Shown: positions 43,100-64,000 of the stretch, one piece after another
Position numbering within the stretch: the first letter of the stretch is position 1
Layout of the letters: every line of letters begins with the position of its first letter
DNA from: Larimichthys crocea
Lineage: Eukaryota > Chordata > Actinopteri > Sciaenidae
Direction: 5' to 3'
Assembly (NCBI RefSeq): GCF_000972845.2
Contig: NC_040018.1
Coordinates: forward strand, 14,729,157-14,793,156
DNA: 64,000 bases
The notes under the pieces: generated by a model
Told to the model about the DNA's origin: nothing
Databases searched by the model: none
The model's input: the letters and a program-made list of their open reading frames with translations, nothing else
Position numbers and translations under genes: made by a program

Positions 43100-45780
43100 G
43101 TTGATCAAATTATTTCAGCACACTACAATAACCTGTGCAGGTAATATGGGATCTTTGTTGTAATTCAGTGTAGTCACTTACCTTGTCTGTCAATTTTGTG
43201 AGTCATGAAACAGACGCTGCAATGCTTAGAAACACTAGATGTAGTGAGCATAATTTACAAGATGGATTCCCACTCTGTACGTCTTTATAGGTTCAACACC
43301 TGTCAGTGTAGCTCCATCCTGTCCTGGCATGGGTTAGTTATGTGTTTAATAGCAGGTGTTTTGTTCTTTGTGAGCAGTGACCACATGAACACCAGCCAAC
43401 TCTTTACCCCAGTGAGTATTATTTTAAGACAGCTTTGAAAAATGTGAACCTCTCCTGGTCTACCTACACAGGTGTTTTCATTTATTCTGCCTAATTAGAC
43501 GTCCTCTCAGCAGTGTGGGCAGGTACTGTACAGACTGTGCTCGGCTGACATCTCCCTCATTCTCCTGTTACAACAGGGCACTCATTTACACCTCTGCTAT
43601 AACAGTACATGGAGCATGGTGATTTCCTGTAATAGTTTCACTGGTTGTCAGCGGTCACATTACAGGACAACTCATGACATTACAGAGTTGGTTATACTAC
43701 AGTATAGTATAGTATTGACAGTATAACACTATATTAAATGTAGAGTTTTAATGATGGACTGATGATGTGAGACATCTATGTCTATATCTATTATATAGAG
43801 ATATTTAATGAGTATGATATGAGCTGCGATCTAATTATTTAGTGTAACTGTAAACACCTGTGTGGGTGTGCAGGGCTCTTATATTTAGTACACGTATGGA
43901 CAAGAAGTGTGGTAATTATAAAAAGGCAAGTTGGACCTGTTTTGTTTCTTGGTATTTCAGAGCTTTACTGTAAACACAAGAAGTCAGTCTTCGTGTTAAT
44001 TTATTTTTTTCAGACATAGCTGCATATTCACCAACAACAGTTTTGATGATATTTTAATAATTTAAGTCATTTGTCAAGCAAAACTTTTTTCTGAGTTTTG
44101 GACAAGATTTAATCGATCTTGGACAGTCGTATTTCAACATTTTCTATATAGACTAGATGATGAATCTAAAAATAATTTGCAGTTTAATTGACACTTAAAA
44201 TTATTGTTAGTAGTAGCCTTGCGATTTATTCCGTTTGATACAACGTGCGTTTCTTTTATTTCAAGCCATCGTCTACAGGTCTGTTTAGTTTACATGTGCA
44301 GCTACAAAGCCCTAAAGACAATGTCACAAATCAGCCGTGTCACTTCTCGTCATCACAAAAAGGTGAAATAATGATTTATGGAAGCACATCCTTGTGTGAA
44401 TCAAATATTTTTTTCACCAGATGAGCTGTCCAGGGAATACTAGAGGTTGCCTTTTGGCAGAAAAAGCTAAATGATATATTTTAAGCTTCTGATGATCACT
44501 TAATCCGCATACAGCTGGTGAACAAATCTCAGGGTACTTCCAGAGTACCGGTAGATAGGATAGCATATAATTACATACTGGCTAAGTTGTGGAGATTCCT
44601 GTAGACCCAGCAGCCAAGCATACTGTGTATTAGTGATATATGAGGACATGCACATAATCCAGCTCAGACGATTGTCTTTTTACGCAGAGCACTCTGCATC
44701 CTGTGCATGGAGACAAACCAAGAGTGAGCTAGCGGGCTTCAGTGGTTCATTCAGTGTACAGGAGTTAGGGGCTGGACTGGGGGAGGGGAGGACTGAGATT
44801 AAACGTGTTTTATGTAATGAGGGTTTCAAAAGAAGGTTGGGGTAAAAAAAAGGGTAAAGTGGAGTGAGGCCACAGCAAGCAGGGACCACTAGGAGAGAAG
44901 CGGTTTTATCTCCAGGAGGAATCATATTTTTGAGAGGTTATATGATTTATTTTGCTCATCGTTTTTGTGGGAATTGATTGGAAAGTGTATTATTTTCCTC
45001 AGACGAAAGGAAAGGTATATGAGTATATGAGTTCATAAGTTCATCAACTGCTTTTGTCAACGCATTTTTTTTGTTTGTTAGTTTTGCGTGAATGAAGTTC
45101 TCACGCCACCAGAAAATAAAATTATGAATATTTTGAATTGCTACATCCATAATCCTTTGTGGGTTTTAATTTGATGTAAGTCTGATAATATCATCATCTG
45201 AAATGGTTGTAGCATTATGTAATAATGGCCCCAAATCCTTAAAATTTGTTTTAAAAGGAACACACAGAGCAGTCACTTATATTAAAGTAAATTCTACAGA
45301 TTATTCCCACTCTACAGAGGAGAGACTGTGGAACAGTAATACTGAAGTTACAAATTTACACAATAAAGAACAATAAATGACATAGTCATTGACTGCTTTG
45401 TAGATACACAGTCATACAAAATCAATAGAAGACAGCTCTACATATTCATACGCACACTGAAGTGATTTAAGTTTTGAACCCCGACATCTCTGGAGGAAAA
45501 GAAGTATAATCTAAGTGAACGCCATAAAATCTGACAGTCTAGACGATGATAACTTGACTTTCACAACTCCCAGTGTTACAAGAGGCTGTTAAATATAAGC
45601 ATCTTTAGTCTCAGTCAGTGTTATGTGTGATGTTATGAAGTGCAACATACCCAACCAAAGTGGAGATAATGATTCTTTTACAGCAGCTCTTGCCTGGCTT
45701 TATATTTTTAGTTTATTTCTGGGCTTGTCTTTGTCTGTACATCACACAAAAGACTTTTTTTATGTTGTGTGCCACCATTG
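43100..45780. other. Presumed tradd intron 1, no coding sequence seen
   Basis: AT-rich sequence with only short unrelated ORFs; nothing recognised. Confidence 0.45.
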
Positions 45781-45817
45781 AAACCGTGTGCTGTGTGTCT
45801 CAAACTGTGTTCAGAGA

Positions 45818-48800
45818 ATGGCAGACAAGATCTTGGATCGTGGGCCATGGACAGGGTGTGCCGTCATGTTTCTGCAGTCCCTCTGTCCTAGTGTGAACCT
45901 CCTCTCTCTCTTCAAAGACCAGCAGGAGGGAAAGTTCAACGTTTTTAAAGTCATCAAGCTGACACTTACAGGTGAGCACTCTGGTTAGGATCTTTGAGGA
46001 ATGTCTTGCATAGACAAGATAAATATGTGAATATGACATCTTAAATAATTACTTAATTAATTCCATGTTCAGATTCTGCAGGAGGTCTGGGTGGTTATGA
46101 AATACTTAAGGTCCATGATGCTGACCCCTTTCTGGGCGTGGAGGTGAAGTTCATGGATGTGTCAGCGTGTCAGCAGTTCCTCGAGAACTACAGCTCCGGA
46201 GCGGTGCGCCAATCCCTCTCCCAACACGCCTGCCGGCTTCTTTCTCTTCCCCAGGAGTTCACAGTGGAAACCCAGCTCAAGGCCAGCACACACATCCTGG
46301 ATCTCTACCTGGACAAGCTGGAACTTTGCCTACAACAAATCCATCAGTCTCAGGTATCCTGCAAGTTTCTGTTTAACTGTTCTTCAGCAATTTGAGATCG
46401 AACGCCAGTATTTAAAATTTTCTAGTAGTTGGTATTTCAATTTACCATTATATGCCCCGCCTTCATCATTTTAAACTGACACAGAAGCTGCAGTTAACTT
46501 TTCCACATTGATTAAAAAAAATCTATCAATTGAGATTAGTTTCTGTCAGTCGACCTACAACAACCTGTGCAGCTGTGTCAATCCTATTCACACTGCTATT
46601 TTTCATGAATACAGCATTCATAATCACGTCTTAAGCTCTGATTGGTCAGTTGTTTCTCCATCAGGTAGAAACAGATGTCATTAAGTGAAACAGCAGCAGC
46701 AGCTCCACGGGCAAAGACACAGGACTAATGTAGAAAACTTCAGGACGATCCACAAACAGTTCATAAGAGTTTATAATAATGCAGCACAGTGCGGACACAG
46801 AGCAGGTTTCAAAGAGGAGACAAGCGTCTGTTTGTCTGTTAACATACTGCAGTCTGTACTGATAAACTAGATCAGGCTTCATGGTCAAAGTTTGTATATG
46901 CCGTCAACATGTCTGTCCATATTCACACTCACTCTCTGCTGCTTTTTTGTATTTTTTTATGTCTGATTGTGAGTGTGAGTGCCGCAAGGAATTGTGGGGA
47001 GCCATTATCTCCTTTCTTCCAGTAAAGGATGGTCCAGTGTATCCTATGCTAAAGGAGATATGAAAGGAAGCATTGGAGCATCTTTCTAGAGAATCTAGCT
47101 CTTATTACGGCTGCCACAGAAATACTTCCAGGTCATTTCACTCAGTTAGAAACCTTCCTAAGCAGAAAGGACTATTCGGCCAGAGCTAGAGTGTGAAGTG
47201 ATGTCCTGAGGCCAGATGAATAAAGATCTCGGGGAGAGAACAACAGAGAAGAGCAGCAGGACGAACACTCACACATAAATTCTCTGTCGTTTTGTGTCAG
47301 CCGGAGCGGCTGCGTGATGAGGAGATTGAACATTTGGAGCTGCTGCTGCAGCGTCAGGCCCTCCGTCCTGCCTCACTGTCGACCACCATCACACAGGAAG
47401 AGTCTCCTGTGCCCAGCGACTGCTTCAAGTTTCAGAACAGAGTGTTTGGTGAGTAAAGATGACCATTCCTGCTTTTGAGTCTCGTGTAATGTGTCCCTCA
47501 CAGACCTGGTACCAAACCAAAATAAGTCACTGTGGAGGTAAAGATACTTTTTGCTCTTCATTTTGAGGTCCTTTGTGCCATTTATTAGATTTAACAGCAG
47601 CACATAGTTCAGTGACATACAGTATGGTGAAGAAACCACATTTTAAATGACAGTTGTTTTTCTTTTTAATGCACATTAGATTACTTCCAATTTTCCAATG
47701 ATTTTGCACAGTAGACCATGCGTTTAAAAAAAAAATTATTTCCTGTCTTTTAGCTGAGACGTTTGTTTCAGTTCATTCAAAGTGAAGCTGAGATGAGAAA
47801 CTTGCCTGTAGTTAGAAGTACTGCATGGTGGTACAGTCTAGAGGTTGTATTGTCTTGAACCCTCTTTCATGTTGGTGTTCTCATGTCCTGTTGGGAGCTT
47901 CAACATCTGAAATTTTAGAGATCTTTTCAATATGCGTGATTGATTGTCTTGTGTCAGCATATGATTTCAGTGTTGCTGTCAGCTGACTCTTTAATTCAAC
48001 CTATAAGCTGATGGTCAGTCCATGGGAAGAGATTAGAGGCAGCAGATAATGTATTTGGACTGCATTGATTTAAATTTGTCTACCTCATATTGAACTGTTA
48101 AATTAATATTAACTGATGGGGGACTGAGATGTCTTTGAAAGTTAATTAGATTTTCTAATTGAGTTAATTTAAGATTTGATTTCAGTTCATGTAAATTTAG
48201 AGTCAGCTTCCTCATACACGCTGCTGTATCTCTGAGCGTGAGGGACTTGTATTCCCGCTGTGTCTCCTCTGAGGACTAGCTGCTCTGGTTTCAAGTTTAA
48301 TCTGAATTATAAAAACTGATCCACTGGAAAGACTGGGTATTTGAAATAAAAACAAATGATTTAATTAATTACACATTCATTTCTATAAATGTACTCATTC
48401 AGTTTATGCTATTAAAATGCATTTTTTTAGATTGTACAAATCTATCTCTCACTCGTTGGCCACATGTGTAAACACTGTATAATCTAATGTAGCCCCCAGT
48501 TTATGAAAGCCACGGTCAATAAAATGTGGCAAACTGCCTCAGTGTTCAAATTTGGAAAACAGTCCACTTCAGAAGGACACTGAAACAAAACAGAGCAGCA
48601 CAAACAGTGAAATGAATGCCTAGGCTCACATTAACTTTGTCTCCTGGGATTTGTAAATTGATGTTGGTGCCTCTGATGGGACAGTGGAAACTGGGTAAAT
48701 GTGCCAGCAGTGATATTTACTGACATTTTCTAAGCTGATTTTTAAACAGCAAAGAGCAGCAGACACTTTGGCTGTTTCTGTCTTTATTTAAATCACCACA

Positions 48801-49740
48801 GTTCCTGATTGTTCAGTATTCATTCACACAAACTCACAATCTTAAAGCAGCATCAGTCAATGTTTTGATATCAACAATCACAACAGGAAATGTGAACAGT
48901 GTCCCTTGTAGAAACAAACCTGAGCTCTGCAGTTTCACATTTCAGCTTACTGTTTCGGTTTTATGACCCACAACTTCACTGTTTTAGTTCATTTTCACCA
49001 AACAGCCGCAGACTTAGCAGCAGAGTTATCGACAAGCTAGTGGACACAATGAAACATTTAGCAGTTAAAGAGAGGAAGAGTTGTTGGGGACCAAATCAAA
49101 ACTAAAAGGAGAGCAAATTATAGGCACAGACAAAACCCAAAATAAATGCCAATGTTGCTCCGTGTATGCTGTAAATAGCAACGTGTTCTCCATAATAACA
49201 TGTGATGAGAGGTAAAGGTTGTGTAGCTTGTATTGCTGACCAAAAAAAAATGCTGTTTTAATACTTCCGATGCCTAACGTACATAAAAAACAATCCTGTT
49301 GATGTCCTGTGAGGTTAAGGTGAGCAAGCCCCGGAAATGTTTACTGTTTACATTATTGTGCAAAGCAAAGTTTATGTAATCACAATTAAATACACTTTAC
49401 ATTAATGTCTTTTTTCATCCTTTTATCCTTTGGCCTGCCAGAGGACCGAATGCTGACAGCGGCAGATGTTCAGAGCTTTTCTAACGGAGTAGGCCGTCAG
49501 TGGAAGCACGTAGGGAGGGCCCTGGGGAAGAACTGCCGGGCTCTGAAGGGTCCGGCCATAGACAACCTGGCCTACGAGTACGAGAGAGAAGGGCTGTACG
49601 AGCAAGCCTATCAGCTGCTCAGCCGCTTCATCCAGGCGGAGGGGAGAGCGGCCAAGCTGAGCCGGCTGGTCAAAGCACTGGAGGACTGCAAACTCACCAG
49701 CCTGGCTGAAAATATTCTGGACATACAGCCACGAGAGTAA
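45818..49740 (+). CDS. tradd: TRADD, TNFRSF1A-associated death-domain adaptor
   Basis: TRADD is the cytoplasmic adaptor that joins TNF receptor 1 to TRAF2, RIPK1 and FADD, steering NF-kB or cell-death signalling. Four coding exons: 45818-45971, 46073-46353, 47301-47448, 49442-49740, in phase, 293 aa (human 312). Residues 1 to about 155 form the TRAF2-binding N-terminal domain ([36 protein letters not shown]). A short linker without the proline-rich tract of mammals follows. The last exon encodes the death domain (about 198-293), with the diagnostic [21 protein letters not shown] and LTSLAENIL blocks. An AG acceptor sits just 5' of the ATG, indicating a spliced 5' UTR. Confidence 0.97.
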
Positions 49741-50240
49741 CTCTGTCTGTGTGTGTTTGTTCTGCGTGTACGAGTCGTGAAAACTGAGACGGACAGGTCC
49801 TCTCTACCTGAAGAGCGGTCCACTTTCTCCTGCCTGATTTTTATATACAGTATGTTTGTCCTTGATTGACGTTTAAAATCATTCCTGGATGTTTGTGTGT
49901 ATGTGTGTGTGACAGTGTGTGACAGTGTGTGAGTGTACATGTTTCAGACAGGTTGTGTAAACTCATGCTAACATCTCTGTGAGAATTGATTCATATCTTG
50001 ATTTTCAATTGTTAGTATTATTGATTGTTGTTTTCATTTAGATGAAATGACCTGTCATCACTGTTAAAAAAAATATATATGCTTGAGTGAGGGTTTAATG
50101 CACTGTTCAAACTTTTTTCATCATGTTTCTCTTTTATTTCTCCTTTATAAATCCATTTACAGATCAGGGCCTGTGGGTCTTGTTGCTAATGAGTGTACAA
50201 CTGAAGGTTATTGATTTTTCTACAAAATGGGTTCATACAA

Positions 50241-50246
50241 ATTAAA
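50241..50246 (+). terminator. tradd: Polyadenylation signal ATTAAA for tradd
   Basis: ATTAAA followed ten bases later by an A-run lies 500 bp after the tradd stop. It is the best-placed candidate. Confidence 0.5.
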
Positions 50247-51473
50247 TGGTTGTAAAAAAAAAAAGTGTTTGTGTTTGATGCATTAGTGTAATTAAAACTG
50301 AAAAAAACAAAACATTTTTTTACAAAATTCCCTCAGGTATAATTTAGTGTTAATCCTTCCTGCCTCCCTGTCACTCACTCACTCACTCACACACACACAC
50401 ACACACATACATGCACGTGCTCATATGATTAAACTGTGCCGATTACTGATGTTGTCTCTGTATGTGCCTGCATGTGTCACGTTATAGCAGCTTCAGCTTG
50501 GCTGTCAAAGAGGAAATTCACTGATGGATGGAGTCTCTTCAGGTTGAGCTCCTCTGCTGGTTTTCAGTCAGGGTCCACTGTAATAGCCACCACCACCCCC
50601 ACCACCATCTCCTTTTTTTTCTCCACTTGCCCATCCATCCAGATGTGATGTATGGATTAGAAGCTTTTATCACACAAACAAACACTGATTACTGCTATGG
50701 TATGGCTACAACCCCCCAACACAGACATACACAGATTTATAAGTTGTTATCTTTACACTTCAGCTGTATGCAGGACTGTAACTGAAGAGGTGATGTAAAG
50801 TTTAAGTGACGTTGGCGTTTTTATGATGTAAAGAGTTTACATCTTACACTAAAAAAAAAAGGAGCTGATTCTGATTCATTCAAGACTAAATATCTCAAAT
50901 TTTTAGTTTTCATGCCCAAATGATGATGACTTCTGTTAGACCAAAATGAAGGATGATAATATTAAATGGATATAAATTTATAATTATTTTTTAATGATTC
51001 TAGTTGGATTATAATTTAGTGAGTGGGTATGGTTTGGATGTGACCTCTGTGTCCTTTCAATGGCCCTGGCTGTAACTGTAAAGATGTTAACGCGTGCCAG
51101 ATAAACTGCATTTATTTACACATTTGCTTATAATTTGCACAAGATGAGAGGGATTAAGTACATTTATAAATCCTGTACTCGAGCATTTCTGCCATTTTAT
51201 ACTTTATATTTCACCACATGAAGTGTGGGGAATACTGTACTTTTTTCTCATTATATATAGTTACTTTGCAGATTATAAGAATTTACATACAAAGCATATG
51301 GTCATTTTTACATCACAGATTATGTAAAGTATGTAATATCAGCTCCACCTAGACCAGATAAACATTACAATGTTTGCTATATGTTTATGTATTAGTAATA
51401 CTAACATAATAATGTATTATATAACAAAACCACTCAGACTGAGGCCATTTTGCTGAGCATATACTTTTATTCA

Positions 51474-51849
51474 AAGGTCCAGTGTGTAGGATTTAGCCAT
51501 CTAGCAGTTAGAAGGTGCAGATTGCAACCACATTAATACCCACACCCCTAGCTTCACCCCCTCCTTCCATGCATGCTGGAAAAAAATCACATAAAAAGCA
51601 GAAGGACATCTAGATCAGTGTTTGGTTTGTCTGCACAAGGCTACTGTAGAAAAATGGCCGTTCGACATGGCAAACTGCATGGAAGAGGACCCACTCTTTT
51701 CATATAAATAGAGGGTTGGTTTTAATACAACAAAAACACAATAATTGTTGTATTCAGGTTATTATACACTAATGAAAACATACTAATGAATATTGTATTC
51801 AGTTCCTGCCAATAGATCCCCCCCCAATATCTTACACATTGGACCTTTA
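51474..51849 (+). mobile_element. MITE with GGTCCAGTGTGTAGG terminal repeats
   Basis: The left end AAAGGTCCAGTGTGTAGGAT is mirrored by the right end ATCTTACACATTGGACCTTT. The 376-bp interior has no ORF, so it is non-autonomous. Decayed relatives lie near 33000 and 36420. The family is familiar from teleost genomes. Confidence 0.8.
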
Positions 51850-51892
51850 AATAAGATCTTGAATGCAGGACTTAATTTGTAACGTGATGTTT

Positions 51893-52130
51893 CAGAATCA
51901 GAATAAGGTTTACTGCCAAGTAAGTTTTCACATAGCAGGAATTTGACTTGGTCTTATTGGTGCATGACAAACATTAAGTACGTTTTTTTTTTTTTATCAA
52001 GTATTAAAAAATACAAACAATATAAATACAAGTGTAATATGTTCTAAAATTAAAAGAGCTGAGCAGTTTGTGCAGAAATATACAAAGTATGCACGAAGAA
52101 ATGTGCAAATGCAAAATGTTTAAAATGTGC
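51893..52130 (+). repeat. Retroelement tail (tcagaataaggtttactgcc type)
   Basis: TCAGAATCAGAATAAGGTTT followed by ACTGCCAAGTAAGTTTTCAC is a widespread fish 3' module. The sequence then decays into AT-rich DNA. Confidence 0.6.
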
Positions 52131-52719
52131 AATATCTTAATGAAAATGAGGTAGTCCAATTTAAAAAAATCCAATAAAAAATGTAACGCATAGTAATTAT
52201 ATCTTGTTCGTACCAATGATGGGATATAGTTAATGTATTTTTACCTTTCATTCTAGTTTGTCCATCTTTAGTCAGTTGTTATTCTGCAGATCATGTGATG
52301 AGTTTATAAAAGTAAAAGCATTGCTAGAGTAATTGATCCAACTGTATGCAAGTTTTGATACTTTAAGTACACGTTACTGCTGATACTCGAGTAGTTTTAC
52401 TTGCAGTGAGTGAGTAAATGAACACACGACGTTTATATGTGATGGTGGCAGAGCATCTGAACACCTCTAACCACATTTTACTTTTTGTTTCGCTACTCTT
52501 CCGCCTTTGAATATCCGCCCACACCTTGTTTTTTTTTTTATGCAGGCTAATTTAAATAACGGTTTATGTGGCGCTCCTCGTGCTGTCTTTATGTCTGCTC
52601 GTGTCGTTAAACGTCAGTCTTTTTTCTTTTTTTTTTTTTTTCATTTCCACTCATACCGGGAGACAAGAGGCCAACATTTGCTGTCCAAACACAGCCTCTT
52701 TTTTTTTTCATTTGAATAA

Positions 52720-58683
<5,964 letters not shown>

Positions 58684-60205
58684 GGCCTGGAAAGCACAGA
58701 GGTTGTCATGGAGAGTATGAGGTGTTAATAATAATTTTGATGATACTTAAACACATAAATATGTAATTCTACACGTCCAAATGGACCCAAAGAGCTGCCG
58801 TCAGACACCACACTGGATTATTGCCATGATTTGTTCCCTTCCTCTTCTTTTGATTTCAGTATACAAACCCCCAGTTTTGTCTCATAAAAATGTGTTTTTG
58901 AGCTGAATGTTTCATGTTCTGTTGATGACTGTGTCAACAACTGGTAAGGTCAGAGGTGGCACCAGGGGTATATTCGGCTGGAGCCTTGTTTTGTAAAACT
59001 CAACGCCCAGAAATGCAACACGAGGAGTTTGCAGTGTCATTTTTAACCACAGCGTGGAATACTGTCCCATCTTATATGTGACATTTTATGTGCGAGTCTC
59101 GAGGCATTTATATCTGTACTGAATATAGCCTGTTGTGCTCCGTTTGAAGAGCTGCTCTGTGTATGAAGGTGGAGATGATGATGTTGTTGGGGAGGTGCTA
59201 AACTCGTGGCTGAGGGTCATGGTTGGGAAGGAGGCTATTTTAACTTTCAGAAGGGACAAAGCTCTCCTCTCCTTCAGACCCACACATGACTGAGTAGCCT
59301 GCAGGTCTGTTCCACTCTCTGTTTTCTCTTTTACTTTAAAACATAATGAAAGAGAGGATTCTTCGGCTCAGAGTGGCTGGCCTCCTGTATCGTAAGGAAT
59401 CAGCTTATAATATCTCAAAAAGAAAAAAAAAGACAAACGGCATATTGGTGCCAACCATCTGACGACAGATAGGGGATAAGGATCTGAAATCATAGTTCAT
59501 GTTCATACTATCAACCGATATTATTTAAGTAACATTCAAACACATTTTATTATCATCGAATGATTTATTTATTTAAGCCTCATGCCCTACATGCCTCCTC
59601 CTACCTCCTGAAATCCCGTGCCACATATTTATTTCCTGACATGAAAAACCGGGGGAACACCGATACCTGTCTACGGTTCAGAGGGAAGAAAGCAGCCCTC
59701 CTATGACATCTTGTTCTCTGTGTGGTGCTTTACCCTTCGATGTGAATCTGTGTAGAAATAGAAGACTGCACGAGGAGAACAATATCATTTGAGGCAGCCT
59801 CTGTCTGGGGAGACGGGGGTTCTTTCTAACCCTCTTCTCCCCTGATCAGTAAACAGGGAACCATTTACCCCCTCCCTCCCTCCCTCCCTCCGTCTGTCAC
59901 GTTTCTCTGTTCACAGAGAAAAAGTACAGCTCTCCATTTCACCTGTGCACCCAGAAATTCATCTTCCCATCTTCCCATCCCTGTATACTCTTATCTATCA
60001 CATATCAGTCCCCATATCCTGTCTCCATTTTCACCTTAAAAGCACCGTACTGTATATATATTATGATTATACCAGATTTTTTTTTTACTGTGAATGTTTT
60101 TGTGCTGCACCCCATCCTATTTGGTAGTTTATTGGTTGCTCTCATGTGGAATGTTTGTGCTGAGCCAATCGAATGTTGTGTTTACATTAAAGCCACACTT
60201 TTCCT
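58684..60205 (+). other. gnao1: gnao1 3' UTR
   Basis: About 1.5 kb without a coding ORF follows the stop and ends at an ATTAAA signal. It contains a (CCCT)n stretch at about 59868-59890. I looked here for a second (B-type) exon 7/8 pair and saw none. Confidence 0.5.
60186..60191 (+). terminator. gnao1: Polyadenylation signal ATTAAA for gnao1
   Basis: ATTAAAG lies 1.5 kb after the stop, followed by a T/G-rich stretch (CTGTTGTCTGAGTCTG). It is the best-placed candidate. Confidence 0.45.
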
Positions 60206-60584
60206 AACTATTCCTGCATCTGTTGTCTGAGTCTGATTACACCAAAGAAGAAAGCAGCAGCAGCAGCAGCAGAAGGTAAGAGGGCTCGATGACAAACTGC
60301 CCAATCACAGCCGTCCTCTCAGCAAAAGTTTGAAACACACACACATACACGCACACACTGACCTGCTTTAATCTGTGCAGAATTAAGGTTAGACCAGGAA
60401 ATTAGGCTGAACATTATGAGAATGGACTCTCTTTTAATGCTTCATTGCATGGTGAACACAGCTTTGTATTTAGTGTCAGAAATATGTATAAAAGATTGGG
60501 AACAGGTCTTGCATGGCAATAGGGCAGCACTTCGTGAAATGTGGCGGATGGCAGGGATCAGAGGCGGTGCACAGCAGCTCTCAA

Positions 60585-60590
60585 TTTATT
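60585..60590 (-). terminator. cog4: Candidate polyadenylation signal for cog4
   Basis: TTTATT on plus reads AATAAA on minus, 570 bp past the cog4 stop. gnao1 and cog4 are therefore tail to tail, with about 400 bp or less between their ends. Confidence 0.45.
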
Positions 60591-61159
60591 AGGTTAAAAG
60601 TGTTCCATCATCACAGACAAGGAGCTATTCATATATTGAATGACTAGGCTGGATCAGCTGTCTGACCTGCTTCTGTCAGTTTAATGGGTGCGATGTTCAT
60701 TACTGCTCCGTTTCGCTGACAGCCGCAGAGCTCCGCTCCTCAGTCCCGGTGTGTCCTTGTTTCTCAGAGCCAGCTACAGGTTAAAAGGTTGAAACTCCCC
60801 ATGTGACACGGTTACACTTTTTAATTACAGATTTAAGATAATATTATCATATTTTACAGATTAGTCTTATCAAATAACCACAAACCATGCCCCTAAAAGC
60901 TGAGCTGTAACTCGGCTGACATCAAACTGGTGTGCAGCAGAAGGCAAAGTCTGGAAACCCGACTTAAATCTCCAGGATGGACAACGAGCGTTTTTTGTTT
61001 CAGACAAAAAAAAAAATCCACAGCTATTTGCCCGTGCCAGCATCCATTTACAGAAACATGGATTAAACCTGGATTGTGCAGAGCTCTTTAGTGAAATGCA
61101 TCACAGGGTGGGTAACTGCACGGCAATCGCTGTTGATAACCAGCGCTCCGGTTCATGAG

Positions 61160-64000
<2,841 letters not shown>

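Larger units (their letters stand above)
50260..52700. other. Intergenic between tradd and gnao1, repeat bearing
   Basis: No gene recognised. It holds CA/GT-rich simple repeats near 50375-50406, the complete MITE at 51474-51849 and a retroelement tail at 51893-52130. Confidence 0.55.

Noticed and set aside
45000..45150. Minus-strand ORF at 44956-45150
   Set aside because: Short, AT rich, no similarity and inside the presumed tradd intron.

Overview
The window is a gene-dense piece of a vertebrate nuclear genome, almost certainly a teleost (percomorph-like) fish. Evidence: short GT-AG introns, genes that match vertebrate proteins over full length, and dispersed repeats of types common in teleosts (tRNA-headed SINEs, hAT-like and foldback MITEs, 'actttatt' LINE/SINE tails). 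Eight protein-coding genes were rebuilt exon by exon; every exon junction was checked for splice sites and reading phase. No bacterial, viral or CRISPR-type system is present.

Layout. 1-1000: UTR-like or intergenic. 2315-8447 (-): ripor1, a Rho-binding regulator that here ends at 681 aa. 8448-14640: intergenic or upstream ripor1 sequence with two CpG-rich promoter-like stretches. 14651-21290 (-): ctcf, the 11-zinc-finger insulator protein (755 aa), with a noncoding first exon and a YY1-type site. 23290-27599 (+): C-terminal part of a CARMIL (carmil2-like) actin capping-protein regulator, lacking the PH/LRR half. 28688-31423 (+): nudt21 (CFIm25 pre-mRNA cleavage factor). 33430-40275 (+): ogfod1 (ribosomal prolyl hydroxylase). 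41700-49740 (+): tradd (TNF receptor death-domain adaptor). 53270-58683 (+): gnao1 (G-alpha-o, A-type C terminus). 61160-64000 (-): the last nine exons of cog4 (Golgi tethering complex), continuing off the right edge.

Human orthologues of all eight lie on the long arm of chromosome 16 (16q12-q22), so the window is a compacted and rearranged version of an old linkage group. The genes are not a functional pathway; they are neighbours by synteny.

The most interesting points are the truncated carmil2 with a 461-codon Ser/Thr-rich exon beside a probable rearrangement breakpoint, the short ripor1, a cog4 splice junction that is out of frame next to a 13-G run, a SINE that begins just after the ogfod1 stop codon (which itself overlaps AATAAA), a very compact gnao1 with a P-loop Ala-to-Gly change, and a 450-bp foldback element. 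I did not find an undescribed biological system; these are locus-level oddities.
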